Of a stretch of DNA of 64,000 bases, positions 7,521 through 18,011 are shown one piece after another. Location: NCBI RefSeq assembly GCF_004339765.1, contig NZ_SMGO01000002.1:186001-250000 (forward strand). Reading direction: 5' to 3'. The stretch comes from Albibacterium bauzanense. Lineage in GTDB: Bacteria > Bacteroidota > Bacteroidia > Sphingobacteriales > Sphingobacteriaceae. The notes beneath the pieces were generated by a model. The model did not search any database, was not told the origin of the DNA, and saw nothing but the letters and a program-made list of their open reading frames with translations. Within the stretch, counting starts at the first letter, position 1. Every line of letters starts with the position of its first letter. A program made the position numbers and the translations under genes.

Positions 7521-9299
7521 TTCCTCTTCCTTTTTCTTAAATACCCCTTTAATAAAAGACCCCACTTTCTGAGCAGCTTGTTTTGTATTCTCAACTCGCT
7601 GCTTAGTTTGTTCGGCTGTCTTTTTTAGTTTCATTTCTCGCTCTGCACTTACACCAACACTTGTTTTAACGCCCTGGAATATACTTTTCCACATGAATTT
7701 AAAAATCGAATAGGTGGATGGACGTCTGTAGTAAACAACGCCGGGAATGTATTCGCCTAATTCAGTCGGATTACTGCTATTAATAATAAAGCTGTTTGCA
7801 ACTGTAGAAGCAATCTTACTTTTAACAACACCCTTCTCTTCTAACATCAATAGCTTAACTTTTAGATTATTATATCGGAAGTTTACTGTACCGCGGGCAT
7901 CCCTTTCATTTGCTTTAAAATTAAAGGCAAGGCTCCTAATATTAGCTGAATTTATCTCTACTTCTGCCAGCGGCATCAATACCCGATTTAAGACTCTGCC
8001 ATTCATAGCGTTTAACTTACCCTGAAATTCAAAGGCACCAATCTCCGAAACCAGATCAAAATGGAGATTCGTTTCCAAAGTTGCGGCATTCATAAATTTA
8101 CTTTGCATAAAAACACCCATAATTGCATTGCGGCTGATGGCTATAGAATCATTGGTAACATTGGTAAAACGGATAGTGGAATTATTAAACGACAGCTTAC
8201 CCGTTTCCTGGGTTACCTTACTTAACTCTTCATAAACAATATCTGTATTCAGAAGGTTCAGCGTATCAATGTTTAAATTCCACGCCAATTTCTGTAATTG
8301 CTGCTGAGGGTCTTTCCCCTTTTTACTTGCAGGAGTCCGTGCATAATTGGTATTATTATAAATCTCAACTGCCCCCTTTCCAATATCAATTCTCTGGGCA
8401 TGAAAACGTTGATTATTCAATAGTTCAGGAATATTTATATTCTCGATCAATAAAGAATCAAAAGCTAAATCAAAGCGCTCTGTTGGTTTCTCCACCACCT
8501 TATAAAAGTCGGCTTTACTTTGTCGTGGCTTTAGCTCTACCCTATTAATTTTTAAGCGTTTATCTGTTGTTGAGAAATCTATTGCTGAAAGGTTGATGTA
8601 ATACATGCTGTCTCGGGTAGCAATTTGATAGCTATCCATTTTAAAGTCAACTCCCGATGAATAATAAATACGCGATGAATCCTTCTGAGAAAGTGAATCG
8701 ATCAGGAAATCATGAACAGCGATATTGATATTCTTTAGCTTGGTTTCTTTTGAATCTTTCAGTGTATTGTTTCGATAGGTGAAGTTTAGGTTATTTACAT
8801 TGAAATTATCGATACGGAGCTCTTTAAGGATCTTTGATAATTTTTGATAAGGCGTTTTCTTCTCTTTTACCAAGATCGAATCATTCTGCGATAAATCTTC
8901 ATTCATAACCAAGACCGTAGGATCTTGCACCATAATTTCATCAACATTCAATCTCTGCTGCTTATACAACCTGGTGGGATGGAAATTCTTAATCTTAATT
9001 GACTTGACCTGAATGGAATACTGGTTATCAGGAGCATCGCCTGTTGTCTTTAAGCGTTCATAAACTTCTTTAATAGGAGTTAATGAAACATTCGTGAGAT
9101 AGGCATTTCCACTGTACCAGCTAAAATCAAAGTCTTCGTAACTTAAGTGATAAAGGCCATCAGAAGAAGCGTTGACAAGAGCCTGCAAACGTTCACTAAG
9201 AATGGGTTTCCAATGCCGGCTTATGTACCAGGAACCAACCGCTACTATCAAGATTAAAACTACCAATATGGCGATAAGCACCTTCCAAATTCTTTTCAT
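7518..9299 (-). CDS. AsmA-like membrane-anchored protein (paralogue B)
   Basis: 593 residues. A single N-terminal membrane helix (about 7-27) is followed by a long beta-rich region of alternating hydrophobic residues, typical of AsmA/DUF748-like proteins that sit on the periplasmic side. The C-terminal part has NSFIINSSNP (about 497-506) and FMWKSIFQGVK, both also present in the upstream neighbour, then a charged Lys/Glu/Gln-rich tail that may be coiled coil. AsmA-like proteins elsewhere take part in lipid transport or outer-membrane homeostasis; that role is inferred by family only. It lies 9 bp downstream of its paralogue and is very likely cotranscribed with it. Confidence 0.75.
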   Translation of the reverse strand: MKRIWKVLIAILVVLILIVAVGSWYISRHWKPILSERLQALVNASSDGLYHLSYEDFDFSWYSGNAYLTNVSLTPIKEVYERLKTTGDAPDNQYSIQVKSIKIKNFHPTRLYKQQRLNVDEIMVQDPTVLVMNEDLSQNDSILVKEKKTPYQKLSKILKELRIDNFNVNNLNFTYRNNTLKDSKETKLKNINIAVHDFLIDSLSQKDSSRIYYSSGVDFKMDSYQIATRDSMYYINLSAIDFSTTDKRLKINRVELKPRQSKADFYKVVEKPTERFDLAFDSLLIENINIPELLNNQRFHAQRIDIGKGAVEIYNNTNYARTPASKKGKDPQQQLQKLAWNLNIDTLNLLNTDIVYEELSKVTQETGKLSFNNSTIRFTNVTNDSIAISRNAIMGVFMQSKFMNAATLETNLHFDLVSEIGAFEFQGKLNAMNGRVLNRVLMPLAEVEINSANIRSLAFNFKANERDARGTVNFRYNNLKVKLLMLEEKGVVKSKIASTVANSFIINSSNPTELGEYIPGVVYYRRPSTYSIFKFMWKSIFQGVKTSVGVSAEREMKLKKTAEQTKQRVENTKQAAQKVGSFIKGVFKKKEEE

Positions 9300-9308
9300 A
9301 TAGATAAA

Positions 9309-10997
9309 CTAAAGTTCAGGCACGCCCAGATTAACTTTCATTCCCATAAAAATGCTTTTCCACATCAGGTTAAAAAATGATCTCTCCCGATCATGTATAT
9401 AACTAATATCGGCATTTATTGGGGCTTCCCCCTTTTTTCGGGGATTACTATTTTTTATAATAAAGGAATTAGCCAGAAACGAAAGGAAACCCTTCTTTTT
9501 TAAAACATTCCCATCCTTTCCTAAAAGATTCACTTTTAAATTATCATAGAGCAATTGAACATGCGCAGTTGATCCATAGCTATTTGCATTCACATTAAAC
9601 GTAACTTCTTGTATTGTTCCCTCTTCAATTCTTGCCATTGCCATAGGTACTAAAAGTTCATTGTAAAGCTTAGCATCAGACTTAGCAAGGGAGCCTTTAT
9701 AATTAAACTCACCATCCTTATCTTCCATGTTTAAATTGATATCAACCATTAGCTTGGTTTTTCCTAGAAAATTTGTTTGGAAAGTAGTACGGCACCAAGG
9801 GTCTTTCTTCCACTGTAAAGTATCGTTTGTTACATTATGAAGTGTACCATAAATATTTGTGAAAAATGCAGTACCTGCTTTCTCCGATTGCCTGCTGAGC
9901 TCTTTATAATAAACATCAAAGTTCTTAACATACATGGTATCCAACACCAAAGGAATTTTTAATCTCTTTATAGCAATGTTTGGAAAATTACCGGTCTTGA
10001 TCTTTCCTGAAGGTGGCATCATTTTATTATGAAAAACTCTTAGCTCTGCATTTTCAAGATCTAATGCTAATACATGGAGCCGGCCTGATAATTCCAACTG
10101 TTTAAAATCAACCTCTTTGGCATTTATTCTTTGGACAACCAATTGATAGCGATCGCCTTCTTCTCCTAAGCGTTGTGAGAACTCCATTTCTGGGTATTGA
10201 GGAATCACTTTAAAATCAAGAATATCAAGCGCTTTTCTCTTTACAGAAGCCTTGATCTCACCAATTGTATATTTATACATTCCATCGTTTGATGCGAATT
10301 GAACCTTTCTACTATTAACCTGGATGTCTTTACAGAACCAAAAGGCGGTTGAATCTTTCTGGCTGAGGGAATCAATAGAAACTGATTCCATTGCAAAGCT
10401 TAAATTACTCCACTTTCCACTTTGCTTAGTAGTATCACCCATTTCTTGTTGAACATAAGATAGTCCATTAACTCTGAACACTTGTACCCTGGCATCTTTT
10501 AACAGGGAAGGCATTTGTTCATACATCGTTTTATTGACGTTAGAATCAACCTTTACTGTATCATGCATGTTCATAACAATAAGATCGGGCCTATTGAGTG
10601 TAATACTAGAAACCTGTATATTCTTTTTGAAAAAAAGCTTTAAGAAGCCGAGGCCCGATATATCTAACGAAGTGGCTTTTAATTTAAAAAGCTTAGAGGC
10701 TCGTTGAGCACTATCAAGGTGAAAATAGGCTGTTGTATCTGGAAGTAATTGTACATTGTTTAATCTGATAGACCCGTTCAATAAGCTAACGTTCATCCTA
10801 TCAAATTTCAACTCATACACGCCCTTGCTTTCTGTTCGTATTCTATTTTTAAGATTCTCCGGGAGTCGGTTCTGTAAGATGAAACCACCAATAATCAATA
10901 ATAAAATGATAAAACCTGTTACAGCTGCTGTCCAAATTAAGATTCTCTTCCAATTAGTTTTAGTCGATTTTACTTGATCACTGTGGTTTTTACCCAT
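9309..10997 (-). CDS. AsmA-like membrane-anchored protein (paralogue A)
   Basis: 562 residues. A short basic cytoplasmic tail (to about residue 17) precedes one membrane helix (about 19-40), then a long beta-rich periplasmic region. The C-terminus has NSFIIKNSNPRKKGE and LMWKSIFMGMKVNLGV, matching the downstream protein and showing that the two arose by duplication. It is the first gene of the pair. It is divergent from miaB across a 156-bp gap. No enzymatic motif is visible. A role in envelope lipid or outer-membrane maintenance is possible but inferred from the fold class only. Confidence 0.75.
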   Translation of the reverse strand: MGKNHSDQVKSTKTNWKRILIWTAAVTGFIILLLIIGGFILQNRLPENLKNRIRTESKGVYELKFDRMNVSLLNGSIRLNNVQLLPDTTAYFHLDSAQRASKLFKLKATSLDISGLGFLKLFFKKNIQVSSITLNRPDLIVMNMHDTVKVDSNVNKTMYEQMPSLLKDARVQVFRVNGLSYVQQEMGDTTKQSGKWSNLSFAMESVSIDSLSQKDSTAFWFCKDIQVNSRKVQFASNDGMYKYTIGEIKASVKRKALDILDFKVIPQYPEMEFSQRLGEEGDRYQLVVQRINAKEVDFKQLELSGRLHVLALDLENAELRVFHNKMMPPSGKIKTGNFPNIAIKRLKIPLVLDTMYVKNFDVYYKELSRQSEKAGTAFFTNIYGTLHNVTNDTLQWKKDPWCRTTFQTNFLGKTKLMVDINLNMEDKDGEFNYKGSLAKSDAKLYNELLVPMAMARIEEGTIQEVTFNVNANSYGSTAHVQLLYDNLKVNLLGKDGNVLKKKGFLSFLANSFIIKNSNPRKKGEAPINADISYIHDRERSFFNLMWKSIFMGMKVNLGVPEL

Positions 10998-11095
10998 AAA
11001 GTATAATAAAACTCGTTCTTATTTGTTCTAATAACATAAAACAAGGTAAATAGTTCGTTCATTAAAAAACTTATATTATTTTACCTAGCATTAAC

Positions 11096-11134
11096 ATGAC
11101 AAACTGTCATTATATCAATTTTTTTGTATCTTTG
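11096..11134 (+). promoter_or_regulatory. miaB promoter region: inverted repeat plus -7 element
   Basis: TATCTTTG at 11127-11134 matches TAnnTTTG and lies 20 bases before the miaB ATG. Sixteen bases upstream of it is the inverted repeat ATGACA-AAC-TGTCAT (11096-11110), in the -33 region, where a bound protein could control initiation. Confidence 0.45.
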
Positions 11135-11153
11135 ATGCTCGAAATAAAAAGCT

Positions 11154-12581
11154 ATGTTAGAATTAAATATTCAATCAAAAGAACACGATGAAGCTCGACA
11201 AGGGGAAGCACTTTTGCTAAAGAATGATCTATTAATAAATAATAGCAGGAAGCTTTATATCGAAAGTTATGGTTGTCAGATGAATTTTGCAGATAGCGAG
11301 ATTGTTGCTTCTATTTTATTTGACCATGGCTTTGAGACTACAGGTACTTTTAACGATGCGGATGTAATTTTCATTAATACCTGCTCTATTCGTGAGAATG
11401 CAGAGCAGCGGGTACGTAAACGTTTAACTGATTTTAAAACTGCAAAGAGTCAAAACCCGGGAATGATTATCGGAGTGCTTGGCTGCATGGCTGAACGCTT
11501 AAAATCGAAATTCTTAGATGAAGAGAAATTAGTAGATTTAGTGGTTGGCCCGGATGCTTATCGCGATTTACCAAACCTTATTGGTAAAGTTGAGGAAGGT
11601 TCTCGCGAAGTAAATGTGTTGCTTTCGAGAGAAGAAACCTACGCTGATATTAGTCCGGTACGTTTAAACTCCAATGGAATTACAGCATTTATCTCCATTA
11701 TGCGGGGTTGCGATAATATGTGTTCATTTTGCGTAGTACCTTTTACGCGTGGAAGAGAACGGAGCAGGAGTGCTGAATCAATTGTAAAGGAAGCAAGAGA
11801 TTTATTTGAAGCAGGCTATCGTGAGGTAACTTTATTAGGTCAGAATGTTGATTCATATAAATATAAAGCAGATGATAAAGAGGATGGAGCGGTTATAAGT
11901 TTTGCAGATCTATTAGCGATGGTTGCTGATGTTGACCCTTTATTAAGAGTACGGTTCTCAACTTCGCATCCTAAAGATCTTACGGATGACGTTCTATACA
12001 CAATTGCTAAATATTCTAATATCTGTAACAGCATTCATTTGCCTGTACAATCAGGGAGTTCGCGTGTTCTGGATTTAATGAACCGTACTTATACAAGAGA
12101 GTGGTACATTGACCGTATCAATGCAATTCGCAAGATTGTACCAAATTGTGGTATTTCAACTGATATAATTTCTGGTTTCTGTACTGAAACAGAGCAGGAT
12201 CATGAAGATACACTGTCTATTATAGATTTGGTTCAGTTCGATTATGCATATATGTTTACCTATTCGGAAAGGCCAGGAACATTGGCTGCAAAAAGATTCG
12301 AGGATGATGTACCTGAAGAAACCAAAAAACGAAGACTGACAGAAATTGTTAATAAACAAAGAAGTTATAGCCTTAAAAGGCTTGAAAGTCAAGTAGGGAA
12401 AACTCACAAGGTGCTTATTGAAGGTTTTTCAAAACGTTCTGATCAGGATTTCTGTGGCAGAAACGATCAAAATGCAATGGTGGTTTTCCCTGTTGTTGAT
12501 TCTTATAAAATTGGTGATTATGTAACGGTTATCGGGGAGACCTGTACGTCGGCTACATTAATCGGAAAAATTATTGAATAG
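11154..12581 (+). CDS. miaB: tRNA-2-methylthio-N6-dimethylallyladenosine synthase
   Basis: 475 residues. This radical-SAM methylthiotransferase adds the 2-methylthio group to i6A37 of tRNA, acting after MiaA, which is also encoded in this window. The N-terminal UPF0004 domain has cysteines C41, C77 and C111 for the auxiliary iron-sulfur cluster. The radical-SAM site is C186, C190, C193 in [16 protein letters not shown]-terminal TRAM domain (about 405-475) binds RNA. Length is slightly above the family norm because of about 30 extra N-terminal residues. It heads a run of closely spaced genes that continues through secG. Confidence 0.96.
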   Translation: MLELNIQSKEHDEARQGEALLLKNDLLINNSRKLYIESYGCQMNFADSEIVASILFDHGFETTGTFNDADVIFINTCSIRENAEQRVRKRLTDFKTAKSQNPGMIIGVLGCMAERLKSKFLDEEKLVDLVVGPDAYRDLPNLIGKVEEGSREVNVLLSREETYADISPVRLNSNGITAFISIMRGCDNMCSFCVVPFTRGRERSRSAESIVKEARDLFEAGYREVTLLGQNVDSYKYKADDKEDGAVISFADLLAMVADVDPLLRVRFSTSHPKDLTDDVLYTIAKYSNICNSIHLPVQSGSSRVLDLMNRTYTREWYIDRINAIRKIVPNCGISTDIISGFCTETEQDHEDTLSIIDLVQFDYAYMFTYSERPGTLAAKRFEDDVPEETKKRRLTEIVNKQRSYSLKRLESQVGKTHKVLIEGFSKRSDQDFCGRNDQNAMVVFPVVDSYKIGDYVTVIGETCTSATLIGKIIE

Positions 12582-12587
12582 ATACGA

Positions 12588-13826
12588 ATGGATATACAAG
12601 ATGTAAAAAACAGATTCGGAATTATTGGGAATTCTCCTCTATTAAACCGGGCCATTGATGTTGCTAAGCAAGTTGCGCCAACGGATATCTCTGTTTTAAT
12701 AACTGGTGAAAGTGGTAGTGGAAAGGAAGTATTTTCACATATTATCCACCAATTAAGTGCAAGAAAGCATGGACCTTTTATTGCAGTAAACTGTGGAGCT
12801 ATTCCAGAAGGAACAATTGATTCAGAGCTTTTCGGTCATGAGAAAGGTTCCTTTACAGGTGCTCATGAGGCTCGGAAGGGATACTTTGAAGTAGTTAATG
12901 GTGGTACGATCTTCCTGGATGAGGTAGCTGAACTTCCTGTTGGAACACAGGCCAGGCTGTTACGTGTATTGGAATCTGGCGAATATATCAGAGTAGGTTC
13001 ATCAAAAGTGCAAAAAACAGATGTTCGTATTGTTGCAGCAACGAACGTAGATGTATATAATGCTGTTGAGAATGGTAAATTCAGAGAAGACCTGTATTAC
13101 AGGCTGAATACTGTTCCCTTAAGAATTCCTTCCTTACGTGAACGTAAAGAAGACATCAACCTGATCTTTCGGAAGTTTATTGCTGATTTTACAGATAAAT
13201 ACCGCAGTCCGAGTGTGCAACTAACAGAAGATGCTCAAAGGTTATTAATGGAATACAATTGGCCGGGAAACGTGCGTCAGCTAAAAAATGTTGCAGAGCA
13301 GATTGCTGTTCTTGAAAAAGATAGAACCATTACTTCTCAAACAATAAAGAACTATCTACCGCCTGAAGGAAAAAGCAATTTACCGATGCGTATTTCGCAT
13401 GGCAATAATGATGATTTCTCTGAAAGAGATCTCTTATACAAGGTTCTTTTTGATATGAAAAAAGATATGGTTGAGTTAAAAAAACTGGTTGTTGGCATTG
13501 TAAACAATGGTGTTAATCCATCTACCATCGATGAACACTCTCCTTATATCAATCAGCTATATCAGGAAATAGACCAGCCACGCGTAGAATTTCCAAGTTC
13601 CCCTACACTAACAATCCACCAACCAAATCTCGATCGATCAGACGATATGAATATTACTGAAGATGTAGAAGAAGTTGAAGAATCTCTCTCATTAATAGAC
13701 AAAGAATCGGATTTAATTAAGAAAGCACTTAAAAAACATAAAGGAAAACGTAAATTAGCTGCACAGGAACTAGGGATTTCAGAACGCACTCTATACCGTA
13801 AAATTAAAGACCTAAATCTAAACTAA
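12588..13826 (+). CDS. Sigma-54-dependent activator without receiver domain
   Basis: 412 residues. The AAA+ domain starts almost at the N-terminus: Walker A GESGSGKE (40-47), sigma-54 contact loop GSFTGA (87-92, Ser in place of the usual Ala), Walker B GGTIFLDE (105-112). After the AAA+ domain (about 1-245) comes a roughly 100-residue acidic, poorly conserved linker. A Fis-type helix-turn-helix follows at about 375-412 (LAAQELGISERTLYRKI). There is no sensory or receiver domain, so activity is probably set by level or by a partner protein. It lies 6 bp after miaB and one base overlaps lptE. Its targets are unknown. Confidence 0.93.
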   Translation: MDIQDVKNRFGIIGNSPLLNRAIDVAKQVAPTDISVLITGESGSGKEVFSHIIHQLSARKHGPFIAVNCGAIPEGTIDSELFGHEKGSFTGAHEARKGYFEVVNGGTIFLDEVAELPVGTQARLLRVLESGEYIRVGSSKVQKTDVRIVAATNVDVYNAVENGKFREDLYYRLNTVPLRIPSLRERKEDINLIFRKFIADFTDKYRSPSVQLTEDAQRLLMEYNWPGNVRQLKNVAEQIAVLEKDRTITSQTIKNYLPPEGKSNLPMRISHGNNDDFSERDLLYKVLFDMKKDMVELKKLVVGIVNNGVNPSTIDEHSPYINQLYQEIDQPRVEFPSSPTLTIHQPNLDRSDDMNITEDVEEVEESLSLIDKESDLIKKALKKHKGKRKLAAQELGISERTLYRKIKDLNLN

Positions 13827-14350
13827 TGCTCCTTGCTATTAAAAATAAACTAAGCTACGCTCTTCTCTTATTTGCTGCTATAGGATTCAATTTATCTTGT
13901 GGTATTTATAGCTTTACAGGAGCTTCTATACCGCCAACGATGAAAACTGTTAGCGTTGATTTCTTTGAGAACAATGCCCCTTTAGTAGTATCTTATCTAA
14001 GTACAGATTTTACAGAAGCGCTGAAAGAAAGAATCAGGAATCAAAGCAGCTTGAGTATGGTCAGAACAGATGCCGATGCATCGTTCTCTGGAAGAATTAC
14101 GGGTTATACTATTAATCCGACAGCTGTTCAGGGTAATGATCGTGCCGGATTAAATCGATTATCAATCACAGTAAGCGTTAAATATACCAATTCGGTTAAC
14201 CCAACATATAACTTTGATGAATCCTTTACCCGTTTTAAGGATTTCTCTACCAATGCTGGCCCTATTCAAAGTCAGGAGCAACAATTGATAAAAGAGATTA
14301 ATACGATGCTAACTGAAGATATTTTTAACCGTGCATTTGCAAATTGGTAA
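13826..14350 (+). CDS. lptE: LPS assembly lipoprotein LptE-like
   Basis: 174 residues with a lipoprotein signal (hydrophobic stretch then LSCG, Cys near residue 25). The body has the LptE/LptE2-like pattern: GIYSFTGASIPPTMKTVSVDFFENNAP, then an RNQSSLSMV strand and a DASFSGRITGYTI block, as in the Bacteroidota family. LptE partners LptD at the outer membrane to insert lipopolysaccharide. The start codon overlaps the regulator stop by one base, and the next gene begins directly after its stop. The OstA/LptA-like gene at 41 kb may serve the same pathway. Confidence 0.85.
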   Translation: MLLAIKNKLSYALLLFAAIGFNLSCGIYSFTGASIPPTMKTVSVDFFENNAPLVVSYLSTDFTEALKERIRNQSSLSMVRTDADASFSGRITGYTINPTAVQGNDRAGLNRLSITVSVKYTNSVNPTYNFDESFTRFKDFSTNAGPIQSQEQQLIKEINTMLTEDIFNRAFANW

Positions 14351-15265
14351 ATGGAAAATATTAATGTGGAAATAAGTAACAAACGAGAGAAGTTTTATCA
14401 GTTCTTAGCCAATCCGGATGAGGCTGATTTAACCGAGGTTAAGGACCTTTGTAAGGAATATCCTTATGTTCAGTCGCTTTGGGCTTTGCAGGCACGGCTA
14501 AGTGTTTTGCAAAACACCAGGGACGCTAAAGATATTTATCAAAAAGCAATCTTACATAGTACCAATCCTGAACTATTTCGGGAATTTGTATATAAGACCC
14601 AAACACAGGTTGAGGAAATTGAGTACATCGATACAGAGGACTATTATATTGAGGAAGAGCCTCAAAACATAGCAGAAGATTTTGATTCACTTTCACTCAA
14701 TCCAGAAATACCTGAATCACCAAAAGAAGCTGACGGTTCAACACCTAGCCGCTATATGGATGACTGGATGCCTTATACATTTGTATGGTGGCTTCAAAAG
14801 ACCCGAATGGAATATGCAGAGACTTATCAACCTTATTCTACTTCAGGCTTGAGTGAAAACAAAGACAAGGCTGATAAAAACAATTCGGCCAATCCATTAG
14901 ATCAGCAAATTAGAGAGCATATTTTTAACCTTCAGGATCCGGAAGAGAAATTAAGTGAACAATTTGATGGAAGCGCTAAAGTTTTTAAGGTTCCTCATAA
15001 GGAAGACGCAATCATCGAAAAGTTCATCAAAGAAGATCCTCAAATAAAGCCTCCGGCAGCTGATAAAATCAATTTAGAGAACAAGGCACGCAAAAGTGCC
15101 GAAGATAATTCAGGTTTTGTATCTGAAACGCTGGCCAAAATTTATACCGAACAAGGACTTTATCACAAAGCTTTAGACACTTATAAAAAATTAAGTTTGA
15201 AATATCCCGAAAAAAGTCTTTATTTTGCCAACCTTATTGAAAAACTGAATCAGAAATTAAATTAA
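14351..15265 (+). CDS. Hypothetical protein with C-terminal TPR-like motif
   Basis: 304 residues, no signal peptide or membrane helix. The N-terminus is helical (about 1-90); the middle is acidic and low-complexity with many Glu, Asp and Pro. The last 45 residues carry a TPR-like helix pair (LAKIYTEQGLYHKALDTYKKLSLKYPEK split over two helices). It starts one base after the lptE stop and ends 7 bp before secG, so it is part of the same operon. Position between LptE and SecG hints at an envelope-biogenesis role, but I do not recognise a defined function. Confidence 0.8.
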   Translation: MENINVEISNKREKFYQFLANPDEADLTEVKDLCKEYPYVQSLWALQARLSVLQNTRDAKDIYQKAILHSTNPELFREFVYKTQTQVEEIEYIDTEDYYIEEEPQNIAEDFDSLSLNPEIPESPKEADGSTPSRYMDDWMPYTFVWWLQKTRMEYAETYQPYSTSGLSENKDKADKNNSANPLDQQIREHIFNLQDPEEKLSEQFDGSAKVFKVPHKEDAIIEKFIKEDPQIKPPAADKINLENKARKSAEDNSGFVSETLAKIYTEQGLYHKALDTYKKLSLKYPEKSLYFANLIEKLNQKLN

Positions 15266-15272
15266 TTATACA

Positions 15273-15626
15273 ATGTTTTATTTATTTATCGCTCTTATTA
15301 TCCTAGCCTGTGTTTTACTTGTATTTATTGTATTGATACAAAATCCAAAAGGCGGTGGATTAAATTCAAACTTTGCCGGCTCAAACAACCTAATGGGCGT
15401 TAAACGTACAGGAGATATCCTTGAAAAAGGTACTTGGGTGTTAGTTATAGCTATTATGGTTATTTCTTTATTAATCAATGCAACCATGCCTACCGATGGA
15501 GGTGCAGCTATAGGTGGTTCTGGATTAGGAGATCAAATTAATCCTACTTCGGTGCCAACAACAACGGCTCCGAACACAACTGCGCCATTAACTCCGGTTA
15601 CTACGCCAAGCGATACAACTAAGTAA
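15273..15626 (+). CDS. secG: Preprotein translocase subunit SecG
   Basis: 117 residues: two membrane helices (about 2-22 and 51-72) joined by the conserved loop QNPKGGGLNSNFAGSNN, the SecG signature. SecG assists SecYE in protein export across the inner membrane. The Pro/Thr-rich tail (about 80-117) is longer than in E. coli SecG. It is the last gene of the miaB-secG run; an intrinsic terminator follows 22 bp downstream. Confidence 0.95.
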   Translation: MFYLFIALIILACVLLVFIVLIQNPKGGGLNSNFAGSNNLMGVKRTGDILEKGTWVLVIAIMVISLLINATMPTDGGAAIGGSGLGDQINPTSVPTTTAPNTTAPLTPVTTPSDTTK

Positions 15627-15648
15627 TTAGATGTAAAAAAGAGATTGA

Positions 15649-15677
15649 GGGGATGGAAGGTATTTCATCCCCTTTTT
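15649..15677 (+). terminator. Intrinsic terminator after secG
   Basis: GGGGATG / CATCCCC with a ten-base loop, followed by TTTTT. Confidence 0.9.
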
Positions 15678-15690
15678 ATGTAACATTACT

Positions 15691-15717
15691 CTGTCATTTT
15701 TGCATAGCTAATGACAG
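15691..15717. promoter_or_regulatory. Inverted repeat upstream of groES
   Basis: CTGTCATT (15691-15698) and AATGACAG (15710-15717) form 8-bp arms with an 11-bp spacer, 136 bp upstream of the groES ATG. The half-site TGTCAT/ATGACA is shared with the inverted repeat in the miaB promoter. It may be an operator or activator site for the chaperonin operon. No CIRCE element is present. Confidence 0.4.
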
Positions 15718-15852
15718 TTTTAAAAGATGGAATTTGCTTTATAGAGCCAAATGGTGAAAAATTGGCAAGAATTGTTCAAAAACGGCCTTTGGCATAATTC
15801 CTGAACTAACAATATTATAGTATTAAACATTAAATTTTTAATAGATCAAATT

Positions 15853-16128
15853 ATGGCATTAAACATTAAACCTATCGGAGACAGAGTGGTTGTACAAGCC
15901 GCTCCTGCAGAAGAAAAAACCGCATCAGGGATTTATATTCCGGATACCGCAAAAGAAAAACCTCAACGTGGCTCTGTGGTAGCTGTTGGTAATGGTAAAG
16001 TTGACGAACCATTAACTGTAAAAGTTGGTGATGAAGTACTTTACGGTAAATATGCAGGCACAGAAATCACCTACGAAGGTAAAGAATACTTAATTATGCG
16101 CGAATCAGATATTTATGCAGTTCTTTAA
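15853..16128 (+). CDS. groES: Co-chaperonin GroES
   Basis: 91 residues, normal for GroES. It has [10 protein letters not shown] at the N-terminus, the mobile loop [19 protein letters not shown], the roof and the C-terminal [15 protein letters not shown] block. It forms the heptameric lid on GroEL for protein folding in the cytoplasm. It is 109 bp upstream of groEL and likely cotranscribed. There is no Shine-Dalgarno sequence before the ATG. Confidence 0.98.
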   Translation: MALNIKPIGDRVVVQAAPAEEKTASGIYIPDTAKEKPQRGSVVAVGNGKVDEPLTVKVGDEVLYGKYAGTEITYEGKEYLIMRESDIYAVL

Positions 16129-16219
16129 TTGTAGACAATCTTAATTAGCATAACATTTATAAAATTAATCAACGTTTGAATAATTATCTGATTAAAAATT
16201 ATTAATTCTAATTACTTAA

Positions 16220-17872
<1,653 letters not shown>

Positions 17873-17894
17873 TATCATTTAGCTTTATAAGTAT

Positions 17895-17930
17895 AAAAAG
17901 GCCATTCTGTTTATTCAGGATGGCTTTTTT
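17895..17930 (+). terminator. Intrinsic terminator after groEL
   Basis: GCCATTCTG / CAGGATGGC (one T/G pair) with a six-base loop, an A-rich left flank and TTTTTT on the right. Confidence 0.92.
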
Positions 17931-18011
17931 CATTTAAAGATGTCATCCAATAATTCTTTAATCACTTTATTGCTTTTTTATAATTATTTTTGATTAAGAA
18001 AATCGACGGGC

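Noticed and set aside
15627-15852. CIRCE/HrcA operator before groES
   Set aside because: The sequence TTAGCACTC-N9-GAGTGCTAA is not present; only a different inverted repeat is seen.
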